From assembly GCA_965226235.1 (NCBI GenBank), contig OZ245335.1, positions 620,001 to 684,000 of the forward strand: 64,000 bases of DNA, written 5' to 3'. A program made the position numbers and the translations under genes. The stretch comes from CAYFZO01 sp965226235. GTDB lineage: Bacteria; Pseudomonadota; Gammaproteobacteria; Poriferisulfidales; Oxydemutatoraceae. Below the pieces are notes generated by a model. It searched no databases and had not been told where the DNA came from. It saw only the letters and a program-made list of their open reading frames with translations. This document shows, one piece after another, positions 16,431-24,686 of this stretch. Numbering within the stretch: position 1 is the first letter of the stretch; each line of letters opens with the position of its first letter.

Positions 16431-17899
16431 TACTGACCCCCCGGCGGCACGCGACGGTGCCAGTCGGTCTCACGCTGGTAAGCATGGCCGAGCGATAACA
16501 GCAGAGCCTCGCTGAAATGCCTGCCTACGAGCTGCACCCCAACCGGCAGACCATCGCTGAACCCGGCCGGCAACGCCAACGCGGGCAACCCGGCCAGGTT
16601 GACGGCGATCGTGTAAATGTCGGACAGGTACATCTTCACCGGATCATTGCTCTTTTCCCCCAGCCTGAATGCGGGCGTCGGGGACACTGGGCCGAGAATC
16701 GCATCCACACGGGAAAAAGCCACCGCAAAGTCATCCCGGATCCGGCGTCGTGCCCGTTGCGCCTTCAGGTAGTAAGCATCGTAGTAGCGCCTGGACAACA
16801 CATAGGTTCCGATCAGGATGCGCCGCTTGACTTCATCCCCGAAACCTTCGGCACGCGAGCGGGAATACAGATCCTTGAGATCGCGAGGGGACTCGCACCG
16901 ATGGCCGTAACGAACGCCGTCATAACGGGCCAGATTCGAAGAACATTCGGCCGGTGCCAGAATATAGTAAGCAGGAATCGCCATCGATATCGTCGGCAGG
17001 GCCAGTTCGACGATCTCGCAGCCCATGCTGTGCAACTGTCTGCCCGCCTGTTCGAACACCGCCTTCACCCCTTCATCCATGCCTTCGCTCAAATACTCTC
17101 GCGGGATGCCGATACGCAATCCTCTGACGTCACCGTCCATCTCTCCGACGTAGTCGGGCACCGGCTGCTGCATGCTGGTCGAATCGTTCGCGTCAAAGCC
17201 CGCTATCACGCCAAGCAACCGGGCACAATCCTCGGCGGAAGCTGCGAACACCCCGGCCTGGTCGAGGCTTGACGCGTAAGCCACCATGCCGTAGCGAGAC
17301 ACCCTGCCGTAGGTCGGTTTCAGCCCGGTTACGCCACACAAGGATGCAGGTTGGCGGATCGAGCCGCCGGTATCTGTGCCCGTCGCGCAAGGTGCCAGCC
17401 GCGACGCTACGGAGACAGCCGAGCCGCTGGACGAACCACCCGGTACACGATCTTCTTTCCAAGGATTGCGCGTCGCGCCAAAATAGCTGTTTTCCCCCGA
17501 TGATCCCATCGCGAACTCGTCCATGTTGGTCTTGCCGAGCATCACCATGCCGGCGTCATTCAACTTCCTGGTGACGGTCGCGTCGTAAGGAGAATAAAAA
17601 TTGTGCAACATCTTCGAACCGCAGGTGGTAAGAATGCCGCGGGTGCAGAACAAATCCTTGTGCGCGTACGGAATCCCGGCCAGCGGCCCATGCGTGCCGG
17701 TACGGATCATGGCATCGGCAGCCTGCGCCTGCTGGAGCGCATGCTCATTGGTAACCGTGATGAAACTGTTCAGCCTGGTGTCATGACGCTCGATACGGTC
17801 AAGAAAAAACCGGGTCAGTTCCACACTCGAAAAATCCCCCCTCGCCAGACCCTGGGACAGCTCGGCAAGCGACAACCCAGGTGCCGGATGCAGATTCAT
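16430..17899 (-). CDS. gatA: Asp/Glu-tRNA amidotransferase subunit A
   Basis: This 489-residue amidase-signature enzyme has the catalytic lysine in IPYAHKDLF (about residue 79), the cis-serine loop GGSSSGSAVSVA, and the nucleophile region TDTGGSIRQPASLCG. It releases ammonia from glutamine and passes it to GatB. Its ATG overlaps the gatC stop as ATGA. It is the middle gene of gatC-gatA-gatB. Confidence 0.97.
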   Translation of the reverse strand: MNLHPAPGLSLAELSQGLARGDFSSVELTRFFLDRIERHDTRLNSFITVTNEHALQQAQAADAMIRTGTHGPLAGIPYAHKDLFCTRGILTTCGSKMLHNFYSPYDATVTRKLNDAGMVMLGKTNMDEFAMGSSGENSYFGATRNPWKEDRVPGGSSSGSAVSVASRLAPCATGTDTGGSIRQPASLCGVTGLKPTYGRVSRYGMVAYASSLDQAGVFAASAEDCARLLGVIAGFDANDSTSMQQPVPDYVGEMDGDVRGLRIGIPREYLSEGMDEGVKAVFEQAGRQLHSMGCEIVELALPTISMAIPAYYILAPAECSSNLARYDGVRYGHRCESPRDLKDLYSRSRAEGFGDEVKRRILIGTYVLSRRYYDAYYLKAQRARRRIRDDFAVAFSRVDAILGPVSPTPAFRLGEKSNDPVKMYLSDIYTIAVNLAGLPALALPAGFSDGLPVGVQLVGRHFSEALLLSLGHAYQRETDWHRRVPPGGQ

Positions 17900-18177
17900 T
17901 CAAGTACCTTGGGCACAAGATACAAGCCTTCGGCGACCTGTGGCGCGAGTGCCTGCAAGTCTTCGCGGCAATCTCCTTCGCTGACGCGATCCGCGCGTAA
18001 CTGCTGAAAAATATCCAGACAATGCCTCAGTGGTTCGACTCCTTCGAGGGCTTCATCATCGAGCCCGTCCACCAACGCCAGCACCGCCGACAGTGACTCG
18101 GCCATCTCCCTGGCCTCATCGTCGTCAAGGGCAATTCGTGCCAGATCGGCAACCTGTCTGACTTCGTCTATCTCCAT
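17896..18177 (-). CDS. gatC: Asp/Glu-tRNA amidotransferase subunit C
   Basis: This 93-residue subunit begins MEIDEVRQVADLARIALDDD, the usual GatC opening, and ends with the conserved GLYLVPKVLE. I take the ATG at 18177; longer in-frame starts up to 18261 add a stretch unlike the family. GatC stabilises the A/B interface. It is the first gene of gatCAB and is divergent from mreB, with 106 bp between the starts. Confidence 0.94.
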   Translation of the reverse strand: MEIDEVRQVADLARIALDDDEAREMAESLSAVLALVDGLDDEALEGVEPLRHCLDIFQQLRADRVSEGDCREDLQALAPQVAEGLYLVPKVLE

Positions 18178-18283
18178 GGAGCACCTGATGGCGAGCACCA
18201 AAAAACCGGCAGGAGCGGAAACAACTTGCCCGCCCCGGTTAGCATTGCTAGAGTATGCCATACAAAATCAACCCCCTTCGACC

Positions 18284-19324
18284 ATGCTTGACCAGATATT
18301 CGGTTTTTTCTCCAACGATCTTTCGATTGACCTGGGGACGGCCAACACCCTGATTTATATGAAAGGGAAAGGGATCGTCCTGAACGAGCCCTCGGTCGTC
18401 GCCATCCGCCAAAACCCCGGAAACAAGCGGCGCACCACGATGGTGGGCAAAGAAGCAAAAAACATGCTGGGGCGTACGCCGACAACGATCCAAGCCATAC
18501 GTCCGATGAAAGACGGCGTGATTGCCGACTTCACCAATACCGAAAAAATGTTGCAGCACTTCATCCGCAAGGTACATAAACACAGAATCATAAAACCCAG
18601 CCCCAAGGTACTGGTTTGCGTGCCATGCGGTGCAACCCAGGTCGAACGCCGCGCGATCCGTGAATCGGTAATCGGTGCAGGAGCGCGCAAAGCTTACCTG
18701 GCGCCGGAACCGATCGCGGCGGCGCTTGGTGCGGGCATTCCAATCAGCGAAGCACGAGGCTCGATGGTGCTGGATATCGGTGGCGGCACGTCCGAGGTCG
18801 CCGTCCTGTCGCTGGATGGTATCGTCTATTCGTCGTCGGTAAGAATCGGTGGAGACAAGTTTGATGAGGCCATTATCAGCTACGTCCGGCGCAACCACGG
18901 AGTACTGATTGGCGAAGCGACCGCAGAAAAAATAAAACACACCATCGGCACCGCTTACCCAAGCCAGAAACTGCTTGAAGTCGAGGTGACCGGACGCAAC
19001 CTTACGGAAGGCGTCCCAAGCAGCTTCAGCCTCAACAGCAACGAGATACTGGAGGCGCTGCAGGAACCATTACAGGGCATAGCGAGTGCCGTCAAAACAG
19101 CACTGGAACGCACCCCCCCGGAACTGAGCTCGGATGTCGCCGAGCGGGGTATTGTCATGACCGGCGGCGGCGCGCTGCTTCGGGATTTCAGCAAACTGAT
19201 CATGCAGGAAACCGGTATCCCGGTAATTATTGCCGATGAACCTTTGATCTGCGTTGCCAAAGGCGGTGAAAAAGTACTTGAGATGATCGATCAAGGCACG
19301 GCTGATTTCCTGCTCTACGACTAG
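18284..19324 (+). CDS. mreB: rod-shape actin homologue MreB
   Basis: This 346-residue protein is the normal MreB length. It has the actin-fold phosphate 1 motif DLSIDLGTANTLIY (about residues 12-25), phosphate 2 LDIGGGTSEVAVLSL, and the adenosine loop VMTGGGALL. It forms membrane-bound filaments that direct lateral wall synthesis, indicating a rod-shaped cell. It heads mreB-mreC-mreD. The ATG at 18284 gives the family N-terminus MLDQIFGFFSNDLSIDLG. Confidence 0.98.
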   Translation: MLDQIFGFFSNDLSIDLGTANTLIYMKGKGIVLNEPSVVAIRQNPGNKRRTTMVGKEAKNMLGRTPTTIQAIRPMKDGVIADFTNTEKMLQHFIRKVHKHRIIKPSPKVLVCVPCGATQVERRAIRESVIGAGARKAYLAPEPIAAALGAGIPISEARGSMVLDIGGGTSEVAVLSLDGIVYSSSVRIGGDKFDEAIISYVRRNHGVLIGEATAEKIKHTIGTAYPSQKLLEVEVTGRNLTEGVPSSFSLNSNEILEALQEPLQGIASAVKTALERTPPELSSDVAERGIVMTGGGALLRDFSKLIMQETGIPVIIADEPLICVAKGGEKVLEMIDQGTADFLLYD

Positions 19325-19371
19325 GCCTTCGTAGCAACGAGCCACGGACGGGTCGTTCAGGAGAAAGCGTC

Positions 19372-20208
19372 ATCAAGCCATTATTCACGCTACCTGGCGC
19401 CACACCCAGGGTTTCAGTACTCGCCCTGATATCGATAGTGCTTATGTTCGGCGACTACCACTACGACAGCCTGCAAAAAATACGCTATTACCTGGGAATC
19501 GCGACCTATCCAATTTACCGGATTGCAAATTTTCCGGCCGTGGCAGGTGACTGGATCCACGAGCAGGTCACCGACCGTGGCCAGTTGCTCGAGCAGAACC
19601 GGGCTCTCAAAAAAAACAACCTGATTCTGCAGTCGAGGCTACAGAAATTTATTGCCCTGCAAAGAGAGAACCGGCGACTCAAGGGGCTCCTGGAACCTTC
19701 GCACCAGAAAGTTGAAGGGAGCCCTCTGATCGCCAGACTGATCGCTACCGACTACTCACTTTTCAGGCAGCGCATTGTTCTCGACAAAGGCTCTCGACAT
19801 GGAGCTTATATTGGCCAACCGATACTCGGAGCCCACGGCGTGGTCGGACAGGTCATTACAGTAACGCCCTTCAGTGCCGTCGGCATGCTGATATCCGATC
19901 CAAGCCACTCGCTCCTGGCCCATGTCAAGCGCTCAGGGGTAAGCGCGCTGACAACCGGCACCGGTGATCCAAAAAAGCTGAGACTCGATTACGTACCACC
20001 CGACGTCGACATCAGAGAGGGCGACATCTTGCTGACTTCAGGTCTCGATCACCGCTACCCGCCTGACTATCCCGTAGGAAAAGTGACTCGCGTAAAGAAA
20101 AGCGTCGGCGATAATTTTTCCACCATTACCGTGGAACCATTTGCCCGGGTCGACAGAAATCTCGAAGTACTACTGGTATCGCGGCAAAATCGCCCGCCCG
20201 AGGAGTAA
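19372..20208 (+). CDS. mreC: rod-shape protein MreC, apparent AUC start
   Basis: This protein of about 278 residues has an N-terminal membrane helix, a coiled coil (about residues 60-95, rich in LLEQNRAL and ENRRLKGLLE) and the MreC beta-barrel domain (VVGQVITV, LTTGTGDPKKLRLDYVP, GDILLTSG). The family N-terminus (KPLF--P-----R---L...LM--D) is encoded from 19372, yet the frame has no ATG, GTG or TTG there. The codon is ATC, preceded by AGGAG at 19359-19363 with 8-nt spacing. The first canonical start, GTG 19438, would remove the membrane helix. I therefore propose AUC initiation. It is periplasmic and links MreB to the wall machinery. Confidence 0.85.
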   Translation: MKPLFTLPGATPRVSVLALISIVLMFGDYHYDSLQKIRYYLGIATYPIYRIANFPAVAGDWIHEQVTDRGQLLEQNRALKKNNLILQSRLQKFIALQRENRRLKGLLEPSHQKVEGSPLIARLIATDYSLFRQRIVLDKGSRHGAYIGQPILGAHGVVGQVITVTPFSAVGMLISDPSHSLLAHVKRSGVSALTTGTGDPKKLRLDYVPPDVDIREGDILLTSGLDHRYPPDYPVGKVTRVKKSVGDNFSTITVEPFARVDRNLEVLLVSRQNRPPEE

Positions 20209-20230
20209 TCTACCCGACCCATTCGTGAAT

Positions 20231-20722
20231 ATGAGATTGATGCCCATCAGGAAGATACATACGCTCGCTTTTTCGAGCGTCGTCGCTGCCATGATCATGA
20301 CAGTGCTACCGATACCGACCTGGGCAACGCCGTTCTGGCCGGAGTGGTCCATCCTGGTCATCATTTACTGGTGTTTTTCTTCACCGAGGAACTTCGGTCT
20401 TAACTTTGCCTGGTGTACCGGACTTTTCATGGACCTGATCAGAGGTTCGCTACTGGGACAGTACGCACTGATGCACCTGCTGGTCGCTTATGTCTGCATC
20501 CTCATCCACCGCCGGTTGCGAACTTACCCTTTGCTACAGCAGACACTTTGGATCAGTGCTTTGCTGGTGCTGTATTTCATCCTGTGCCTGTCGATAGACA
20601 GCACCCGCCAGCCGGTTGCCATGGACTGGCGCTACTTCGCACCGGCTGCAACCAGCTTGCTGTTGTGGCCATGGATATTCTCGGTTTTGAGACTGGCCAA
20701 ACAAAAGACGGAAACCGTTTGA
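20231..20722 (+). CDS. mreD: rod-shape protein MreD
   Basis: This 163-residue inner-membrane protein has about five helices. It carries the MreD-typical W-PEWSILVIIYWCF and GLNFAWCTGLFMDLIRGSLLGQYAL region at about residues 35-80. I start at ATG 20231, which gives MRLMPIRKIH before the first helix; an in-frame ATG at 20141 lies inside mreC. It is the third gene of the mreBCD elongation operon. Confidence 0.93.
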   Translation: MRLMPIRKIHTLAFSSVVAAMIMTVLPIPTWATPFWPEWSILVIIYWCFSSPRNFGLNFAWCTGLFMDLIRGSLLGQYALMHLLVAYVCILIHRRLRTYPLLQQTLWISALLVLYFILCLSIDSTRQPVAMDWRYFAPAATSLLLWPWIFSVLRLAKQKTETV

Positions 20723-21249
20723 TCAAGGAAAATAAAAACCCGGGGAATCCATCCGGCTCGGACACATCGGTGCTGGATGATCTGGACGAGGTCCTGCGAG
20801 ATCGATGCTGCAAACGTGTGCTGGTTGTGCGTCACTCGCCGAAAAACGATACGTCGCTAAAAAAACTGGGTGCGCGTTGCCGCCCTCCATCGCGCATTGA
20901 AATCACTACCCCCTCGGCATGGCTGGAGCGACCATGCCAGGAACCGCGTTACTCGATTGGCATCGTGTGGGACTTTCCCTTCCCTCTGTCGAACGCTGGC
21001 TCTGAACGCTTGCTTGCCAGGCTGCGCGACCTCGACTGCGAAGCGGTCTACGTGCGATGCGTCGCGCAACGTGCCAGGCTGAAATCGTGGTCAGGGCAGT
21101 TGCGCGCGCTCGGATTCATGCCGCTGAAAAAGCGCGACGAACACCCGCCCCTGTTCTACTTCGACATCTATGACTATAAACGAGTGCCCGACTGGCTGAA
21201 CAGCAGGTTTTGGGCAAATCCGCACATGTGGAACAAGGCCAGGTGGTAA
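20719..21249 (+). CDS. DUF6231 family protein
   Basis: This protein of about 176 residues has a C-terminus (FDIYDYKRVPDWLNSRFWAN, then PHMWNKARW) that closely matches proteins I know as DUF6231 in Pseudomonas. Its N-terminal half resembles a degenerate methyltransferase-like fold. TTG 20719 overlaps the mreD stop as TTGA and is my preferred start; GTG 20770 is the alternative. By position it is the last gene of the mre operon. No function is known to me. Confidence 0.75.
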   Translation: MIKENKNPGNPSGSDTSVLDDLDEVLRDRCCKRVLVVRHSPKNDTSLKKLGARCRPPSRIEITTPSAWLERPCQEPRYSIGIVWDFPFPLSNAGSERLLARLRDLDCEAVYVRCVAQRARLKSWSGQLRALGFMPLKKRDEHPPLFYFDIYDYKRVPDWLNSRFWANPHMWNKARW

Positions 21250-21265
21250 ACCAGGATGGTTCCCG

Positions 21266-22009
21266 TCACCCTTGGTCACAGAATTTGCTGAAGCCCGGCG
21301 GCAAATTGTCGGGGCAACGGCCGCACTGCTGATTGCCTGCCACGGCATGCTCCATCATTTTCGGGTGAGGCAAATCAAGTTCGGCCATGATGCGGACAAA
21401 CTCCTCCTTGCTACGACCATCGCCAATACGGGGATTTCTCCGCTTCTCCTGCCCCACCGTCGTCACGGCACGCCCGTTGTAGTCGTGCCCCGGATACACC
21501 AGCGTGTCGTCCGGCAAAGCAAACAGCTTGTTGACGATACTGTCATACAACTGCTTCGCATCGCCCGCTTGAAAGTCGGTGCGCCCGCACGCTTCGATCA
21601 GCAAGGCATCCCCTGAAAATACCGCCTTGTAAGGATTGGTATCGACGACGAAAGCATGATGTGTATCTGTGTGCCCCGGCGTAAACAACGGATGAACTTC
21701 CACATTGCCGACGCGAAAGATTTCACCTTCACGCACCCCGATATCCCGGCATGGCATGTCGTCGAGCGCAGGACCAGCGATCCTGCACCCGGTCAGAGAC
21801 TGCAGTTTCAGCGCGCCGGTGATGTGATCCGCGTGGATATGCGTCTCGAGCGTGTAGGTCAACTGCAACCCTAGCTGCTGCAAAATTTCGAGATCCCGGT
21901 CGACGTTTTCGGCCACCGGATCGATCAGAACACTCTCCCCCTTGCTCGGACAGGCAAGCAGGTAGGTATAAGTGCCCGAGTTATTTTCAAACAGTTGTCG
22001 GAATAACAT
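21266..22009 (-). CDS. ETHE1-type persulfide dioxygenase
   Basis: This 247-residue metallo-beta-lactamase-fold protein has the motif THIHADHITG (about residues 59-68), the later metal ligands TPGHTDTHH and SGDALL, and YPGHDYNGR near the end. These are the ETHE1 features. Such enzymes oxidise glutathione persulfide to sulfite with O2, using one iron. The ATG at 22009 gives the family N-terminus MLFRQLFENNSGTYTYLL. It lies near a cytochrome c and metY, suggesting sulfur metabolism. Confidence 0.92.
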   Translation of the reverse strand: MLFRQLFENNSGTYTYLLACPSKGESVLIDPVAENVDRDLEILQQLGLQLTYTLETHIHADHITGALKLQSLTGCRIAGPALDDMPCRDIGVREGEIFRVGNVEVHPLFTPGHTDTHHAFVVDTNPYKAVFSGDALLIEACGRTDFQAGDAKQLYDSIVNKLFALPDDTLVYPGHDYNGRAVTTVGQEKRRNPRIGDGRSKEEFVRIMAELDLPHPKMMEHAVAGNQQCGRCPDNLPPGFSKFCDQG

Positions 22010-22122
22010 CGCTGGATACTCTGGTGTTGCCCGGCACCCACAGTGGTACCGATCGCACATGGCTCTGCCACAACCGGATTATAATGCCGGATGGAAAAAC
22101 GGACAAAAACAGCGCGTAATCA

Positions 22123-22356
22123 ATGAACAGCGAGCAACTGCAACGGATTATCGCATCGCGCATGAGGGATGCCACGGTCACGGTTGCCGGTAGCGACGGC
22201 AAGTTTTCAGTCACAGTCATCAGCGAGACATTCAAAGGCCTGAACACGGTTGACCGCCACCGGTTGGTCTATGCATCCGTCAATCAGGAAATTGCAACCG
22301 GCGCCGTGCACGCGCTGTCGATACAGGCCTGCACAAAAGAGGAACCCCAGGCTTGA
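22123..22356 (+). CDS. BolA/IbaG-family protein
   Basis: This 77-residue protein has the BolA fold: an N-terminal helix (EQLQRIIASRM), a V-G-DGKF-VTVIS strand, F-GL-TVDRHRLVYA, and a closing HALSIQACT strand. The length and VHALSI ending fit the IbaG (YrbA) subgroup more than BolA itself. Such proteins work with monothiol glutaredoxins in Fe-S handling or acid response. It is divergent from the ETHE1 gene. The following spacer (22357-22459) has a CACC-TTCG-GGTG hairpin but no T tract. Confidence 0.88.
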   Translation: MNSEQLQRIIASRMRDATVTVAGSDGKFSVTVISETFKGLNTVDRHRLVYASVNQEIATGAVHALSIQACTKEEPQA

Positions 22357-22459
22357 TTGCGTAGGCTTTGCGCCTGCCTGCAAGACAACTCTCCAGAGAC
22401 ACCCTTCTCCGGGGGCACCTTCGGGTGAGAGCCACGGGCAAGGCCCGAAAACAGAGAAG

Positions 22460-23080
22460 CTACTGCTCTTTGCCGACACCGAGCTCGATCACGCCAAGCC
22501 CCGGATTGCCGGCAAAGTACCGCGCCAGCATCAGCGCGTCTTTTTCGTCGATCGCGGCGCTGATCCCGGCCATGATCGCGTTGTTGCGGGTACCCTGCTT
22601 GTAGGCCATGAACGAATGGTAGAGATAATCTGCGAGTTGTCCCGCAATTTTCGGGAAGCTCGAAATCGGACTATTGCCATCATTGCCATGACAGGCAGCG
22701 CACGTGCTCGCTAACTGCTGCAGCTCTTCCGGTATGACCATCTCCGGGTTGGCCGGAGCCGAATCCAGTGAAGAGAAATAGGCAGCGACATCCGCCGTGT
22801 CCTGGTCGCTGAGCCGATGAGACTGAGCCACCATGGTTTTGTGGCCACGGTCTCCATTGCGGTACGCCTGCAAGGCAGCGACGATATAGTCGGCGTGCTG
22901 GCCTGCAAGACGTGGCACGGGATAGGTAGGATATACGTTGGTGTAAGTGGGTACTCCATGGCAGCCGAGACAGGTTTGCGCCTTCCACTTGCCCGCAGAA
23001 GCGTCGCCGTCGGCAAAACACGTCATCGGCCAGGCAATGACGAACCCCATGACCAGGATGCACTTGCTCATTGTTTTCAT
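22460..23080 (-). CDS. dihaem cytochrome c, c4 type
   Basis: This 206-residue exported protein has a signal peptide (KCILVMGFVIAWPMTCFA) and two haem-binding motifs, CLGCH (about residues 36-40) and CAACH (about 131-135). Each is followed by the c4-type GQ-ADY segment (LAGQHADYI, IAGQLADYL), and a methionine ligand is likely in each half. Cytochromes c4 carry electrons in the periplasm to terminal oxidases. I choose ATG 23080, since longer in-frame starts up to 23233 add a non-signal stretch. It is divergent from metY. Confidence 0.9.
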   Translation of the reverse strand: MKTMSKCILVMGFVIAWPMTCFADGDASAGKWKAQTCLGCHGVPTYTNVYPTYPVPRLAGQHADYIVAALQAYRNGDRGHKTMVAQSHRLSDQDTADVAAYFSSLDSAPANPEMVIPEELQQLASTCAACHGNDGNSPISSFPKIAGQLADYLYHSFMAYKQGTRNNAIMAGISAAIDEKDALMLARYFAGNPGLGVIELGVGKEQ

Positions 23081-23232
23081 CTCGTTGTCTCTCGGCAGTT
23101 GAACAGCATCCTGGAACCGGCACTTCATCGACAACCGCCTCACCACCCGAAACAATCGACTGTACGGACTGGCTACGCCAGCAAAGGAAACATGCTGGCC
23201 TGCACCGACTACCTTTCTGCTGAAGAAAGGCA

Positions 23233-23276
23233 TTATATTATAAGGGCGTTATATTATAATGTTCTCGCAAGCTTGC
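23233..23276. promoter_or_regulatory. tandem AT-rich operator-like repeats upstream of metY
   Basis: The 11-mer TTATATTATAA occurs at 23233-23243 and again at 23249-23259, a 16-bp period, followed by the perfect palindrome GCAAGCTTGC (23267-23276). The second copy includes a good -10-like TATTATAAT. The stretch lies between the divergent cytochrome c and metY genes and stands out from the GC-rich surroundings. Confidence 0.5.
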
Positions 23277-23314
23277 AAGCGCGTGTTCCTTTCAACATCC
23301 TGAGAAAAGCAACC

Positions 23315-24586
23315 ATGAAATTTGAAACCATCGCCATTCATGGCGGCTACGAGTCCGAAGCTACGACCCGGGCTGCGGTCACCCCGATCTACCAAACGAC
23401 TTCCTACACTTTCAGAGATACCCAGCATGGCGCGGACCTGTTCGACCTCAAGGAGCCGGGGAATATCTACACACGGATCATGAACCCGACGACGGCGGTG
23501 CTCGAAGAACGTATTAACCAGATGGAAGGCGGCGTTGGCGCCCTCGCGCTCTCGTCCGGGATGGCGGCCATCAGCTACGCCCTGTTCACTATCGCCGAAC
23601 ACGGCGACAACATCGTCGCGGCCCCGGCACTGTACGGTGGCACTTACAACTTTTTCGCGCACACCCTGCCGCAATTTGGCATGGAAACCCGTTTTTGCAA
23701 ACCGTCTCTCGAAGACGTGGAAGAGCATATTGATGCGAAAACCAAGGTCGTTTTTTGCGAGTCTATCGGCAACCCGGCAGGCAATGTCGTGGACCTCGAA
23801 GCCGCAGCCAAAGCCTGCCACCGTCACGGAGTGGTTCTGATGGTCGATAACACGGTACCTACGCCTTACCTGTGTCGGCCTTTTGAGCACGGCGCAGATA
23901 TCGTCGTACACTCGATGACAAAATACATGGGCGGGCACGGCAACAGCATCGGCGGCGTCATCGTCGACTCCGGGAAATTCCCTTGGAAAGCCCACCCGGA
24001 CCGGTACCCATCCATGAGCCAGCCGGACCCTTCCTACAAGGGCATCGTTTACACCGATATCATGCAGGAGGCCGCCTACATTACGCGCGCCAGGCTGGTG
24101 CCGTTACGCAACATGGGCGCGGCGCTATCGCCGTTCAACAGCTTCCTGGTGTTGCAGGGGCTGGAAACGCTGCCGCTGCGCATGGAGCGCCACTGCGATA
24201 ACGCGCTCGCCGTGGCAAGACACCTGCAGAAAAGTCCACAGGTGGAATGGGTCAGGTACGCGGGACTGGACGAACACCCTGACAAACCACTGGTTGACCG
24301 CTACATGGGCGGTAAAGCTTCCGCGATCCTGAGCTTCGGTATCAAGGGAGGGGATGAGAACGGAGCCCGCTTCATCGACGCGTTAAAGCTGATTCTGAGG
24401 CTGGTCAACATCGGCGACGCTCGCTCGCTCGCGTGCCACCCGGCAAGTACGACGCACCGCCAACTGGGCGCGGCGGAACTGGAAGCCGCCGGGGTATCGG
24501 AAAACCTGGTACGGCTGTCGGTCGGGATCGAACACGTGGACGACATTATTGAGGATATCGACCAGGCATTCACCCACTGCCACTGA
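23315..24586 (+). CDS. metY: O-acetylhomoserine sulfhydrylase
   Basis: This 423-residue PLP enzyme of the Cys/Met metabolism family opens with KFETIAIHGGYESEATTRAA and YQTTSYTF. It has the PLP lysine in VVHSMTKYMGGHGNSIGG (about residue 205) and the C-terminal RLSVGIEHVDDIIEDI. The length and the AVTPIYQTTSY--RDT-HGADLFDL pattern favour MetY over MetZ, but relatives are hard to separate by eye. It would make homocysteine from O-acetylhomoserine and sulfide. ATG 23315 gives the family N-terminus; the frame is open much further upstream. Confidence 0.88.
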   Translation: MKFETIAIHGGYESEATTRAAVTPIYQTTSYTFRDTQHGADLFDLKEPGNIYTRIMNPTTAVLEERINQMEGGVGALALSSGMAAISYALFTIAEHGDNIVAAPALYGGTYNFFAHTLPQFGMETRFCKPSLEDVEEHIDAKTKVVFCESIGNPAGNVVDLEAAAKACHRHGVVLMVDNTVPTPYLCRPFEHGADIVVHSMTKYMGGHGNSIGGVIVDSGKFPWKAHPDRYPSMSQPDPSYKGIVYTDIMQEAAYITRARLVPLRNMGAALSPFNSFLVLQGLETLPLRMERHCDNALAVARHLQKSPQVEWVRYAGLDEHPDKPLVDRYMGGKASAILSFGIKGGDENGARFIDALKLILRLVNIGDARSLACHPASTTHRQLGAAELEAAGVSENLVRLSVGIEHVDDIIEDIDQAFTHCH

Positions 24587-24686
24587 CGACTGAAGCCGAC
24601 CCGGGGACAGGCGGTCCGCTCCCGGCGACAAAGCACTGTGATGCCGGCGAGCAGCATCCAACCGCGGCTCGAGCCTCGGCAGAGGA

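Noticed and set aside
22380..22440. Rho-independent terminator after the BolA-family gene
   Set aside because: There is a stable CACC-TTCG-GGTG hairpin, but no T tract follows on either strand.
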